A stretch of 64,000 bases of DNA from Mixophyes australis (taxonomy: Eukaryota; Chordata; Amphibia; Anura; Limnodynastidae), in contig JAVHZZ010000006.1 of NCBI GenBank assembly GCA_036250195.1, forward strand, positions 190,525,850 to 190,589,849, written 5' to 3'. Below the pieces are notes generated by a model that saw nothing but the letters and a program-made list of their open reading frames with translations, was not told the DNA's origin and ran no database searches. Shown piece by piece: positions 21,211 through 33,142 of this stretch (positions are counted from its first letter, which is position 1; every line of letters begins with the position of its first letter). The translations under genes were made by a program, and so were the position numbers.

Positions 21211-23590
21211 ACATTGTGCTAGCCGAGCTGCACAGTAGAACTTGCAAAAGATTGCTGTTTGAAATCACCCATGTTGCATAGCCCAAAATATGACAGTTTA
21301 AATAGACCATCAATGAAAGAGTGTGACTTATTAAATATTCTTTCCCCTGTGGATCTGTAGCTTTCATTGAATACTGCTCATTGGTTACCAATGAAATGAG
21401 ATGCTTGAATGAGCTATGTTTTGTTTCTCGAATGGGCTCGACAAATTGGTTATAAATTTTAAAAATTAGCCAGGATTCTTCGAATTATAGAACAATTGAG
21501 AAAAAGTAAAAAAAAAGTTGAACAGTTTTGTTTAAGTAAGTGTGTACTTGTACGAGGTGCTTTGCACATTTCCTAAACAGTTTGAAAGTGTGCAAATGAG
21601 CTCATACAAATCTCAACAAACACTAATTTTAACATGACAAATGGCAAACCGCGAACCTTGAACAGTGAGTGTTGAGTATATACTGCAAGAGAGAGTTGCA
21701 CAATTTTTATGCAGAGTTTGAATCAGGATCTATCAACGATTGAACCACAAACAAGTTCAGTCCTTTCAAATGTGAAATTTGACTGAATTTCAAAATAATT
21801 CAAATTTTTCCACAATCTCTAACAATGGTGCTGATCAATTAAGGGCACACATGTTGTTTTTAGGAGATGTTGGCTGTATGATGACTTGACAGGAAAAGTT
21901 TTGTTTGCTGCTGTGTGAGACATCTGTTGCCAGTGTTAAATCTGGATGTTTGCTAGATCTCCTGCCATCCCATTTTAAACACAAAGGCCAGACAGCATTT
22001 GTCTCCAACAGTAGCAGTGTGGATATAAAAATAAAGAAGATAGAGAAAAATAGCAATATTAAATAACAGTTATCACTAAAGGAGGTTTAGCTGAATAATT
22101 TATGTAACTTGATGAATTAATTATAGTCTGTTGTTTTTGTATTTACAGCTAGTGCATAATTAATGCATTGTGAATACAGCATGAACAACTGTTCCTTACA
22201 GTAAATACACACTGTTACTTTTTCAAACCATTTCCGGACCAACGATAAGAATTTGTGGCTGATCGTCCTTTGAAACTGCGTCAGCAAAACTAATTTACTA
22301 ACTGCAAAAAAATGCAGACCTGCACTGCTTCTTTATATGAATAAATTTGCTTATTTCTCCGCTAAGTGCATTCCACTGTCTGGCCCTTGGAACTGCCCAT
22401 GGAAAATCAGTCTGTGTTTAACTGTGTAAATATACCTGAATGAAACATCACTTCAAAGTCCAAACAACTACCAGTTTGGGTCCATCCCCTTAATTCATTT
22501 AAAATGTTCTGTCTTTCTCCTAAAATACTGCTCCGTTTAGCTTCATTTATGTCTTAAGTTATTTTTTAGAGCGAGGGGACATCACTAAAGTTATTATATG
22601 TGTCACTTTGTGTGTTTGAATTTCTCTTTTACATGGATAGAAATCAGCCTAGAAATGCGCTTTTCTGTAAAAGTGCAACTGGAACTTCGGCATCTCAGAG
22701 GGGGTAGAAAGATGAAGCCCATTTGCTGGTAGAAAAAGGTTATGTGCACTCAAAGAAAATCAGGTAACCCCCTCCTCCCCCTCTAAAAGCACATTCTCCA
22801 CCCCTTTATTTAATTCAAAAAATTACACAATTGAAATATCAGATTTTGCATGTGGGTGCAATAGAGCACACTCATGTCCCTAATCTGCTCAGCAAGGAAA
22901 GCACCGATTCACCAAACTATTCCCATCAGATTGTCCAAACTTTTGCACTTCCACAGATGCAAGCATCTTGGATTGAAAATCTATGCTTGCCCATAAAAAC
23001 GGATGCATTTGCAAAGTAGACATCTTATGCCACAAATCAGCATTTGCAATGTGCCTTTGAACTTTGTAAATGAGCCTCAGCATGAGGATGACTTTACTAT
23101 ACAGGCTAATAATCCCTCTGATTACGGTAATTCTACTGTTTTTCTCCAATGTGATTTATGGTGTTGTGTCAGCACGCTTTGTAAATAAGGTCCAAAGAAA
23201 AGCAAGGTTCTGATTGGTTGCTATGTTTTGGTTGAAATTTTGCACTTAAATGCACTGTTAGTAAATGAGCCATAGAGTCTGAACAGCTGCCGCGTACAAA
23301 AGACCGACAAGTCAGGGCTGACAGCTGTTAATATGACTCTGGAGAATGGAAGGGCTGCAGCTGTGTCATACATTACCAGTAAATACAGTAGCCTGGAGGC
23401 TAAGCATGGATACCTTCTTATCTATGGGTTTGCTTGCAGGGACACAAAGGGCAGGGAAGTTGTGACTCTCCATTTACAATATACTAAATTCCCAGCATGC
23501 TCTATCAGCTTACTCTGGAGTGCCAAAAATATGTCACAGTTTCTCTTACAGAATACCTGTTGGACAAAAAAGCAATTTCTGATAGCTAAA
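21211..23590. other. Long stretch without recognisable genes
   Basis: About 2.4 kb of moderately AT-rich sequence with only short frames. No LINE, SINE or transposon end was recognised, so this may be old unique DNA. Confidence 0.4.
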
Positions 23591-23930
23591 CATCATCATC
23601 ATCTATTTATAGAGTATATAGTACCACTAGTTCTGCAGCACTGTACAGAAAGCTCACTCAATTCAGTCCCTACCCCATTGGAGCTTACAGTCTAAATTTC
23701 CTAATACACACACACACACACACACACACACAGAGGTCAATTTGATAGCAGTCAATTAACTTACTAGTATGTTTTTAGAGTGTGGAAGGAAACCTGAGCA
23801 CCCGGAGGAAACCCACTTAAACACAGGGAGAATATATAAACTCCACACAGTTAAGGTCATGGTTAGGAATCAAACTCATGACCCCAGTGCTGTGAGGCAG
23901 AAGTGCTAACCACTATGCCACCATGCTGCC
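23591..23930 (-). mobile_element. tRNA-derived SINE with V-SINE/DANA-like core and L2-type tail
   Basis: Read on the minus strand, it starts GGGCAGCATGGTGGCATAGT with TGGCATAGTGGTTAGCA as an A-box-like stretch. A B-box-like GTTTGATTCCTAACC near 23865 follows. The core contains GGGTTTCCTCCGGGTGCTC, a segment shared with zebrafish DANA and other V-SINEs. It ends in a GATGATGATG tail of L2 type. Such SINEs are transcribed by polymerase III and moved by a LINE with a matching tail. A (CA)n run at about 23705-23733 has grown inside. Confidence 0.7.
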
Positions 23931-24222
23931 CTAGCATAATAAAGTTTTTAGAGACAGACTGTTTGAATTGTTAACAGAACGGTAAGTGTGGGCATATATG
24001 TATAAAAGAAAGAGATAAATTACTAATAGTCATGTTCAGCCAAACTCCTTGAACATGAACAATGTATTTTGGGAATAAAATAAAAATAAATTGGACATAT
24101 GAACTTTGTTTCATTTACAGGTGTGTTTGATCTTACAATTTTCCAATATTCCTATATGACAAGACACCATGGCATCTGTGCTGTTAGGGGAATCTGCATC
24201 ATGAATGATCTAACTCAGTCTG

Positions 24223-25778
24223 TATAAATGAAACAGTATACGTACATCAAGCACTAAAACTGCAGCACAACTACTGCAGGAAGGTTTTCATGTACTCCTA
24301 CACACTGGAATCGTATGATTGATGAAAAGATCCTTCAATTTGACAACAACTCATAAAACATGGAAAAGAAAGAACACTTATAGTGCAATATGTCCAACAC
24401 TACTGATCTAAATAATCATGCTGTGTCCAACACCAATAAAGGAAAGAAGACTCCTTCAACCGTGATAATAGCAGAACTATGATGACCCGTACCGGACAAA
24501 GAAGAAGCCAGGCATTGAATAAGGTATTAATGCACTTCTCGAAAAGAATGTCCCCTCTTCAAATTCCAAAACTCGATGAATCAGAAGATAACCAACGTGT
24601 TTCGACTCCTCCTATCCGAGTCTTTATCAAGGCTAATTCTTATATGAAACCTAACTACTATATATAGTCCTTTTCCCATTTACATGAGCCAATCCAATCA
24701 TTCCCTTTTCTCAAACCGAGGCTTGGTATATTCATGCTTCAACGTAGCACTTCAAAGCGCTCCCTATTCTCAAACCAAGGCTTTGTATGTATGATGATAT
24801 CTCCCCAACGGAGCACTTCCTTACTTCATGACGAGGCTTGGCTTAAAAACAATATTAACCCCTCACGCCATCATCAATAAATAACAATACATGTAAAACC
24901 CGTTCTTGATACCCCACACAAAGAATAGATGTTACAAAACATACAACTGATTAAACAATACATATATAACATGCATGCATTATAGCATGGCTTTTATAAT
25001 CCCATCATCGAATTGGATCCAGATCCTTATTCCAAAATTTCTCCAATACGCCTCAAAAAGAAAGAAAAATATGTCAATGATAGAAATAAAAGCAAAAACA
25101 ATATGGACCTCTAAACAGGACCGCCTCCCAAAAGATGTATTAACATAAATGATCTAACTTAAAATGAACATGTTGACTTCAAATTTTCATTATTAGTCAT
25201 ATATGGTTGATAGAACGCATGTATTTGGAAGCATTGTGGAATTTGAAGAGGGGACATTCTTTTCGAGGAGTGCATTAATACCTTGTTCAATGCCTGGCTT
25301 CTTCATTGTCCGGTACGAGTCCTATTGTACTTTGTTTTAAAGTTTTAAGCAATTGTTTTTATGGAGTTTAGTATGCATTTTAAATAAAAGTAATGCACTA
25401 GATTCCCTTTTCCGTTTTTCTTTTGTTATGTGTTATGGAGCCATAATTCCAAAAACCAGCAGGAGGTTGATATTTGAAGGCTTAAATATCTCCGTTACAT
25501 TGTAAGCATAGGTCCTAAGGGACGGAACACGAGTGGAGGTCATCATTGTTCTGCTATTATCACGGTGGAAGGAATCTTTTATCCTTTATTGGTGTTGGAC
25601 ACAGCATGATTATTTAGATCATTAGTGTTGGACATATTGCACTATAAGTGTTTTTTCTTTTCCATGTTTTATGAGTTGTTGTCAGATTGGAGGATCTTTT
25701 CCTCAGTCATACAATTTCAGTGTGTAGGAGTACATGCAGTAGTTGTGCTAGAGATTTAGATATACTGTTTCATTTATA
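24223..25778. mobile_element. Inverted-repeat structure around a hammerhead-like motif
   Basis: Arm 24223-24568 is the inverted counterpart of 25237-25778. Matching words include TATAAATGAAACAGTATA with TATACTGTTTCATTTATA at the outer edges and CTTCAAATTCCA with TGGAATTTGAAG at the inner edges. The right arm has about 220 extra bases (about 25320-25540) with an AATAAA near 25384; the left arm lacks them. The 668-bp spacer holds the hammerhead-like motif. Penelope-like elements are known for partly inverted copies and hammerheads in their terminal repeats, which would explain both; this is inference, as no reverse transcriptase is present. Confidence 0.6.
24591..24632 (-). ncRNA. Hammerhead-ribozyme-like motif
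   Basis: On the minus strand: CTTGATAAAG, then stem II GACTC/GAGTC (plus-strand 24618-24622 with 24604-24608), then CGAAACACGTTGG. The GAAAC box is exact. TTGATAA replaces CTGATGA, with two differences. Stem I is weak (GAATTAG with CTGATTC, offset). Confidence 0.5.
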
Positions 25779-25890
25779 TATTTTGTTTATGCAGATCTGT
25801 TGGAGAGCCCCATACACTATTTTCATTTATCATTTCTAACTTTCAGTCTGTGATAGGTTACCTCAGTTCCCCAGCCCTGTCTTCACACTA

Positions 25891-26123
25891 TCATCATCAT
25901 CATCATTTATTTATATAGCGCCACTGATTCCACAGCGCTGTACAGAGAACTCACTCACTCATCAGTCCCTGCCCCATTGGAGCTTACAGCCTAAATTCCC
26001 TAACACAGAGAGAGACTAAGGTCAATTTTGATAGCAGCCAATTAACCTACTAGGTAGGATAATTGGCTCATGACCCCAGTGGTGTGAGGCAGAAGTGCTA
26101 ACCACTTAGCCACCATGCTGCCC
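25891..26123 (-). mobile_element. SINE copy with the conserved core deleted
   Basis: The tail (TCATCATCATCATTTATTTA), the CAGCGCTGTACAGAGAACTC segment and the tRNA-like head (ending ACCATGCTGCCC in plus orientation) are all present. The middle, which in the copy at 23591 holds the V-SINE core, is missing: the sequence passes directly from GGTAGGATAATTGG to CTCATGACCCC. Confidence 0.7.
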
Positions 26124-27171
26124 AAAGAAAAGTTCACTGTCCTTTCAGGATCAGCATGCTAATCTCCTCAAATTATAATGTTGTAAAAATTCTGGTGATC
26201 TGATTGGCTTTACTATGTTTTGTCTCCATCCAATATCAAGCAGGAATTGAAAATAATAATAAAGGGGTGCTGTGACTTAGTTAAAGGTACCTTAAATAAT
26301 AAGGTCTATATAACTTTATTGTGTATGATGTTGAAGAACATCTATTTAAGGCTGGGTACATAATACAGAATTTTCTGACCAATGTGTTATCCACAAACAT
26401 TGTAGAACTGACTGTTGTGTGTTAAATTCAACAAGGAACCCTAGATCAATTTATGTAAGAAAATTACACAGTTTTTTATTCTTCATACAATTATTTTCTA
26501 GTGCCATGATATAAAACATGAGTTACAGTATGTAACTACAGTTTTGAAAATGCAGTTTAAGAGTTAATCAGTTGTTTAAACTTACCTGCTGTCTGCTCAC
26601 TTTGGAGTCAAGGACATGGGCTCACTAGGCTGGCTGGACATCTCGGGCTGATTCCATAGTGGACTACCTTGGAATGGGTTACTGGGCTACCTGCATTTTT
26701 CTTTTCATTTAAAATGTTCCTAATAGGCTGCCAAATCTTGCACACCCCGGGCTAAAATATGCCAACCACCCTCAAGGATATTGGGGGCCGCATCAATAAT
26801 TATGCTATCAATTCACCAAGAACTAGTGTCATCAGCGTTGAGGCACTTTTTAGAATAATACGGATTTTGCCATTTGTTGTCGCTGATCCCTCAATTCTTT
26901 AGTAATATTGCATTGTATACTTTCAATATTGGAAAAAAGAAGGATCTGCGCTCAACTCCAAATGGGCAAGAGCTGCACTACTCAGGAATCCCTTCTTGTA
27001 TACCGTACAAATATTCAAACCAATGTACTGCGCTCAATTGCCTATATCACCAACTAAAATAAATAGATTGAGATGCTAATGGTTTGATATAGAAATGCTC
27101 TATTAGCATAAACGGTATAGAAACAAACTATGTAGCTAACAAATTTAATGAGAGAACAAATATAAACACAT
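26124..27171. other. Non-coding stretch
   Basis: No named element. A segment near 26945-27035 uses the word CTGCGCTCAA twice with ATATTCAAACCAATG between; it may be part of another dispersed repeat. Confidence 0.4.
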
Positions 27172-27227
27172 AAAGATAAGCTACAAACAACAATATTCAT
27201 GAATATTGTTGTTTTTAGCTTATCTTT
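27172..27227. repeat. 56-bp palindrome without a spacer
   Basis: AAAGATAAGCTA...TAGCTTATCTTT pairs at 27 of 28 positions about a centre between 27199 and 27200 (ATTCATGAAT). Perfectly spacerless palindromes of this length are unusual in vertebrate DNA. Confidence 0.9.
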
Positions 27228-30063
27228 GGTTTGAATATACTTTCATTATTGTATAATAGTCATGTGTATAGTGGCAGTTAACAGCAGTTATGCTGGGTGT
27301 GTTGAGGTGATGGCATAAGATTGTATTTGTAGTCACTTACAAACTATACATCTTCATTAATTAAGGACTGAAAGTTTGTGTGCCTGAAAGTCTGTGTGCT
27401 ATGGTATGAATTTTAAAAAATCTGAGTTTTTAGTTCCTGATATCTCCATTTGTAACTTATTAGGCCGTGGAATTTGGGGCTCTGCATCTCTTTAGATAAG
27501 CCTGTTACCTATTTCTTTCCTGCAAGGGTCATTAGTCTCTTGTATATCAATGTGAAATAATTACATTTTAAACAGTCTAATTTGCAGAGCAATATTGCAC
27601 ATTGCAAGTTGGAATAAGGAATTAAGTCACTTTTGTTCTTTTTAGAACTAATATAGAATTTATATTTGTTTAAATACGTTTGATGCACCAGATATCAGAC
27701 ATTTAATGTACTGAAATAAAAAGAACACTTATACACCATGAGCAAAATCTACACGCAGATTTTTTAGTAAAAGCTAATGCTAAATAGATTATAATTTATT
27801 GTTATGCCCCTTTAGTTGCAGAAATATGTGCGACACCCTGGGTAATTGAATACACCTATATGAGGCATGACTTATAATGTGGGGTGGAATCAATGGTTTT
27901 AAAAGTCCCCACTTCTATTCCCAAGGGTTCATGTAGTCTGGGGTATGTGGGATGGCTGAGCTAGTGTGCATTTGGGCCCCAGTACCTTCAAGTTAGCCAT
28001 GGCTGCGTTTATACTTTGGTGCTGAGCTGTCTGCTGCAGAGTCCCTTTTCGACTGCTGTAAGTTGACAATTGAGTTAAAAGTCTGAGTTCCAAGAGGGAA
28101 ACTCCAGAACCCAGTGTATGCCATGAGGTGCCAGAGAGATGAGTATATGACTCCTCGATGTAGGCACTTGTCCTGTCTGGGAATTGAGTATAAATGCAGA
28201 AGTGCCTGAGGGTGGCAGCTAGCAGAGAATGAGACTCGATGCAAATTGAGAGCAAGGGGCAAGCTGCAGATACTATCAGTGCAGAGATAAGAGGTCAAGA
28301 GAGTGTAAGCTCTTGTGTCCAAATGTGTGAGCCACTGTCTTCATGTGTATCTTACAAAAGAACTGTGCAGGAGAGAATGTAAAAAAATGAGCATTTATTT
28401 CACTCAGAGATGATCTGGTGACCATTCTTTCACACAACTGTAAATGAGGTTCCATTGAGCAATCCTTTTATTAATGGCTACATACAAGAACATTATTCCA
28501 CAAAGTATCTCAATGGATGAACATCAAGAAGTGAATTGGGCACACATTCACAACATAGCAAAGAAATATAGAAAAAGTAAAAAGCCTGTGTTCGGTTAAC
28601 CCCATACTCTTCAGGGAACCAGTTGCATGGCAATATAAATGTACTATACAAATACAAAACAAAAAGACAGTTGTGTTCAGTGCTTATGCTTACTATTCCA
28701 TATTTGTATGTATCTAGAAAAATGAAAGTATGAGGTATTAGTTCATGTTTTGTAAACACTTAAGCTTGCAACCCAGCATCAAGCCTCATCTTACAAGTCC
28801 TACGCTAACATATATACATTACTCAACACTGAAATGCACTCCCCCCTCAGGTATGGAAGGCTGGTTTTTAAACCACACCAAAGAAGCTTTAAATAGGCTT
28901 GATGGACAGAGAGGTCCAACACCTGACAGGTATTGAACAACTGAATATCAATCTACAAGTGACCTGAAATAGATGGGTAAGAGAAAGGAAATAATTCAAA
29001 TGTACTTATTTCTTTTGCTTCCCTACAAGGTGCTGATATCAGGATTGTGTCCAGCTATAACATTTGGTATCCCTGACAAATGACAGAATGGATTCTAAGA
29101 TTACTGAAAGGAACATAGAAAGGCAGGACTTGGACACAGATGATAAAAGACCTCAACCAGATACCAAGGATGATTGTAATTCACCACCATCTTACTTTGC
29201 AAAGAGGATGACATCATGAAAACACACCCAAAAAATCAGCAAAATAAAGACTGGCTTAAATATTCTAGGTTTCAAGTGTTGAGGGATAATTTGGGATAGT
29301 ATAGGAGTAGTAGGTGCTTCCATCACTGTGTGGAGGTATTTCCTGTCATCAGTCAACAGGTTTTTTTTTTTATCTCAGCATGGGGATGCAAAGAGAGAAC
29401 CCTTTTAGAGAAATAGGTGTCTCTCCCCTAAGTAACTTTTTCATCTGGTGTTGTAAATGGTAAGTAGAATTGCAACTTGTCGTCACAACTGACCTAATAA
29501 CAGTGCATCCATGTGTGTGCCATGACATCATAGCACACACGGCGCTAAGGACATCGGGAGTGCAGGTTGTTTTTATAAGTCCAAACTCTGTCCTTCACAC
29601 TTTCTTCTTTATGGACGGCAGACAAAGTATCCTCTTCATCTTCCCTCATCATCCTCTCACCCACTCCCTTGCTCCCCCTTCTTCTCCACATGGAATGAGA
29701 GGAGCCCGGACAAGGGAGTAACTAGGGCTGTGTGAGAGAGTCGACTGCCCAGGGTGCAGTTTATGAATATTTTAAGTTAATTTGGCTAAAATTTTAAGTT
29801 ACGGCTCTGGAGGAGACCTTAACCTTTGCAACCATATAGGAGTATATGGTTGCATATGAGGAGTAACGATAATGGTATTGTGCATTTTTACTTACAACAT
29901 ATAAACTAGTGTTGTAAGAGAGCAAATATAGTTTGTGAGATACAAACAAGACTGTGAGTAATAATAAAAGTTGTAGTAATGATGAGAATTGTATCACTTG
30001 TATGTAATGAGAGTTGTATTGTAAATTGTAATGGAATATGAGATACCCTCAAGCTGACAATTG
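27228..30063. other. Long stretch without recognisable genes
   Basis: Short frames only, including two overlapping minus-strand frames at 27929-28322 that show no family motif. I recognise no element with defined ends. If host regulatory or untranslated sequence exists in this window, it could be here, but nothing in the sequence shows it. Confidence 0.4.
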
Positions 30064-30150
30064 GGCTCACAGGTTATTATTATTATTATCTTTTATTTAT
30101 AAGGCGCCACAAAGGGTCTGCAGCGCTGTATATTACATATACAGAAAGCT
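30064..30150 (-). mobile_element. LINE 3' tail (L2-like)
   Basis: TTATTATTATTATCTTTTAT followed by AAGGCGCCACAAAGGGTCTG and CAGCGCTGTA is the antisense of the tail at about 58540-58600 (GCGCTGCAGACCTTTTGTGG, then AAATAAAAGATAATA). The copy is cut to its last 80-90 bases. Confidence 0.7.
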
Positions 30151-30837
30151 GAGAACCATTACACATAACATGATACATGAAGCCATATATTGGGTCTGAG
30201 TTTCTATTCATAGTGCAAGAATTTTGCTAAATGACTTGTTCGGATTCATCTTGCTAAGATCAGTATCAATCAAGTCACGTACAGATAAGCTATAATTTGT
30301 ACAAAAAAATGTACGCTACCTTATTTCAAAATATTGATGAACAGATTTCTAAATACTACACCATGAGCGCCCTTTCTCCTTGTCTTTTCCATTTTTAGAC
30401 AGCGGGTTGTTGAGTAATGGGAGAAAGGAGCTGCTAATTTGGACTTTGTAATAGAACATTTATTTTTTTCCCTTGTTTATTTTGTTTCGGTAACGTGAGC
30501 GCTGTTTCAGGGATCTATGATATTTACCAAAATAATATCTATCTAAATACATGTGAATGGCTCTATGACTCACTATGACACACAACGCAATAAACTTATT
30601 AAAAATGCCCACAATTTAACTGATAAACTGAACTCTTACATTACAATACATTAAGTACTTAAATAAACTATTAAATAGCAATCCTCAATATCATAAATGC
30701 CTATAATCAGTTTGAGCAGTTAATAAATCTTAAATATAAAAATCATTATGCATTCGGACACCCCTGCACCGATTGGGATGAAACTAACGCGAGGTGGTCC
30801 AGTTGGATCTTGGCCAGGTTTTAGAAGGGTGAGGGTC
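30151..30837. other. Non-coding stretch with repeat-like words
   Basis: ACTACACCATGAGCGCCC near 30355 matches the repeat at 19070. A segment near 30755-30836 (GACACCCCTGCACCGATTGG) precedes the hAT-internal repeat and may belong to the same element. Confidence 0.4.
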
Positions 30838-31170
30838 CCCAACATTAAAATAATAGCATTCATATTTCATAAATAGACCTTTTTCCCTCCAACCAGCCCC
30901 AACATTAAATTAACAGTATTCATATTTAATGAATAAACCTATTTCTCTCCCTCCAAAAATCCCCAGCAATAAATGAATAGCATTTACGTTTAATAAATAT
31001 AAGCATTTCTCACAACCATTCCCTGCATTAAATAATTCATATTCACATTTAATAGAGTCCTCCTCCCCAACCTCAGCTCCACATTCAATTAATAGCCCCA
31101 AACTACCCAGCATTATATTAAAGGTCCCATCACCTCACCTTAACTAGGTCCCACCTATTAAATAGACCCA
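30838..31170 (+). mobile_element. Fragment of the hAT-internal repeat seen at 2890-3270
   Basis: Shared words in the same order include CCAACCAGCCCCAACATTAA, ATTAACAGTAT, CCTCCAAA, CCAGCAATAAA, TAAATAATTCATATTCACAT and CCATCACCTCACCTTAA (or a one-base variant). This shows the long interior of the hAT element at 2131 is a dispersed family, not unique DNA. Confidence 0.75.
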
Positions 31171-31316
31171 CCATCACCCCACAAAAAAATTAATAGCATC
31201 GACAAGATCCTAAAAGTTGGCACGTGTGCCATATGTAAAGCTGCTCACTAAATATTCTATTTATAAGGTTGGTTAATTTGGTTATATGTAGGTAGTCTCA
31301 TTTACACTACAGAATA

Positions 31317-31565
31317 CTTGCCAACTTTGGCATATTCTTCTCAGAAGGTCCGGGCGGCAGGTGGGCATTTGGGGACGGGGCCCGGTGAATCGCATTTGGC
31401 CCGCCCCCTAGAAGTGCATCACATATTATGGCCTATTACGTCACTAAGCCATGCCCGTCAATTAACTACAGCAGTGAAGGGAAGCGGGAGGTTGCCCTGC
31501 TCTCCTGGGAGTCTGGGAGGACTCCCAGAAATTTGGGAGTCTCCCAAAGGCAACTATGGACTACA
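31317..31565. repeat. Dispersed GC-rich repeat (ACTTGCCAAC...GGGAGTCTCCC type)
   Basis: It starts TACTTGCCAACTTTGG and contains GGAGTCTGGGAGGACTCCCA and TTGGGAGTCTCCCAAAG, a nested set of inverted words. Related sequence occurs at 34228-34402 and, antisense or rearranged, at 36462-36726. The superfamily is not clear; a non-autonomous DNA transposon is likely. Confidence 0.5.
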
Positions 31566-31973
31566 GATATTAATAATGACACATTAGTCAGCCCCTATAA
31601 AGAGAATTCCTCGCAGGTGTTTAATGTAGAATCTCCAAAGATCTGCATCCATACATAGGTTTCATGGGAGCATCCATTTCAGGAAAAGATACAGAATACA
31701 TGTCCAGAATAAGAGCAACAAGAAACAGTGCATTTCTGTCATATATACACTATGGGGGTCATTTAGATTTGGATACATTTGCGTTCAACAATGTAAAATG
31801 TGTGCCGGAAAATAGCGCATTTATATTTTGAGTTGCACATATCTTATGATATGTATATTTCAAGATGAAATCGTAAATTAGCCCGCACCAAGATACGCTT
31901 TAAACATATGATAATGTGGAAGCATAGTGGAGACACTATTTATTATCAACTTGATGATGAAAAAGAGCATTTT

Positions 31974-32098
31974 AATCATCATCACCATTTATTTATATAG
32001 CGCCACTGATTCCGCAGGGCTGTACAGAGAACTCATTCACATCATTCCCTGTCCCATTGGAGCTTACAGTCTAACTTCCCTAACATACGCACACCCAG
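31974..32098 (-). mobile_element. SINE copy, tail half only
   Basis: AATCATCATCACCATTTATT, then ATAGCGCCACTGATTCCGCA, and the CATTGGAGCTTACAGTCTAA segment match the 3' half of the SINE at 23591. The head and core are missing; a GA microsatellite follows. Confidence 0.75.
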
Positions 32099-32100
32099 AT

Positions 32101-32103
<3 letters not shown>

Positions 32104-32136
<33 letters not shown>
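32104..32136. repeat. (GA)n microsatellite
   Basis: About 33 bases of uninterrupted AG dinucleotides at the truncated edge of the SINE. Confidence 0.95.
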
Positions 32137-32137
<1 letters not shown>

Positions 32138-32249
32138 AGCAGGGGCAAACGCAGGATTTGTAGAGGGGGATTTCCACACTACGCCGCCAGTGGGCGTGAC
32201 CAGCATTGGGATTGGGGGAGACATTATTTAAATAAAGGATGTTATTGTG

Positions 32250-32304
32250 ATTTCTGTACAGCACTGCAGAATAAGTGGCACTATATAAATAGCTGATGAT
32301 GATG
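32250..32304 (+). mobile_element. SINE/L2 tail fragment, interrupted by a hAT
   Basis: TACAGCACTGCAGAATAAGT followed by ACTATATAAATAG and GATGATGATG is the sense-strand tail. The hAT at 32305 inserted in the GATGAT run, which resumes at 32722. Confidence 0.7.
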
Positions 32305-32721
32305 CAGGCCTGGTGCTAGGATTCCCGGCGCCCTAGGCGCAATTTTGAAATCCGCCCCCCCCCCAAATAAATCCGCCACCCACCCCCAAAATATCCGCCA
32401 CCCCCAAAAATAAATCCACCACCCCCCCAAAATATCCGCCCCCAGGACTTTCCTTACCTTAAACTACATAACGCTGCTCCTCTCTGCAGGGTCCCGTCCC
32501 TCACTGACTGACACTGTCGGGCCCTGATGATGTCACGCCCGACAGTCAGTGAGGGGAGGGGGAGTGAGGGGGAGTGAAGGAGACGGCCGTGGAAGGTATG
32601 CACGCGGTCGCCGCACAGTTTTACAATATAAAGTATATCTGCTTTTTAATCCTGTGGCGCCCTTCAGAGCCTGGCGCCCTAGGCAACTGCCTAACGTTGC
32701 CTAATGGGAGCGCCGGGCCTG
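32305..32721. mobile_element. 417-bp non-autonomous hAT element
   Basis: The left end CAGGCCTGGTGCTAGG and right end GAGCGCCGGGCCTG are inverted, with TGATGATG on both sides (32297-32304 and 32722-32729). The duplication lies in a GAT run, so its length is less certain, but it fits 8 bp. Inside: a C/A-rich tract of CCGCCACCCCC repeats, CTTACC at 32453, and a hairpin pairing CCTCACTGACTG and CTGTCGGGC with GCCCGACAGTCAGTGAGG (about 32499-32554). Confidence 0.8.
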
Positions 32722-32859
32722 TGATGATGATAATCATAGTGTCTGTGTTGTCTTTTTTTTTTACATTATTCTTTTATTTGGCACTATAAGTCCCAGCAAG
32801 CCCTGGATGCCAGGTTATGCTGGTGCTTGTAGTTCTAAAAGTAATAGTATGCTCTGGCA

Positions 32860-33142
32860 GCACCAACCTCTAGAATGTAAGCACTCATGGGCAGGGCTTT
32901 CTCTACCTATTGTCCACTGTTCCACTTCCTCATATATCCTTGCCTCTTTTGCTACATTCCGTGTCAGTCCCTACAGCTTTTGCTTTGTTTTTTTACTCAA
33001 ACTCATTTATGCTACTTAGGTGTAACTGTTTTCATATATTTGTGGTTTTGCTCACTGTGTTACGTATGCCTTATCTGTATTTCTGCGATTGCCCGGTGCT
33101 ATGGAATCTGTGGCACTCTATACATAAGTAATAATAATAAGG
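32860..33142 (+). mobile_element. LINE 3' tail, related to 8830-9070
   Basis: TCTAGAATGTAAGCACTCAT followed by GGGCAGGGC matches the tail at 8830. It continues through GTGCTATGGAATCTGTGGCA to a TAATAATAAT end. Only the untranslated end remains. Confidence 0.7.

Noticed and set aside
23830..23930. A tRNA gene
   Set aside because: The A- and B-box-like words belong to the head of a SINE; no complete cloverleaf can be drawn.
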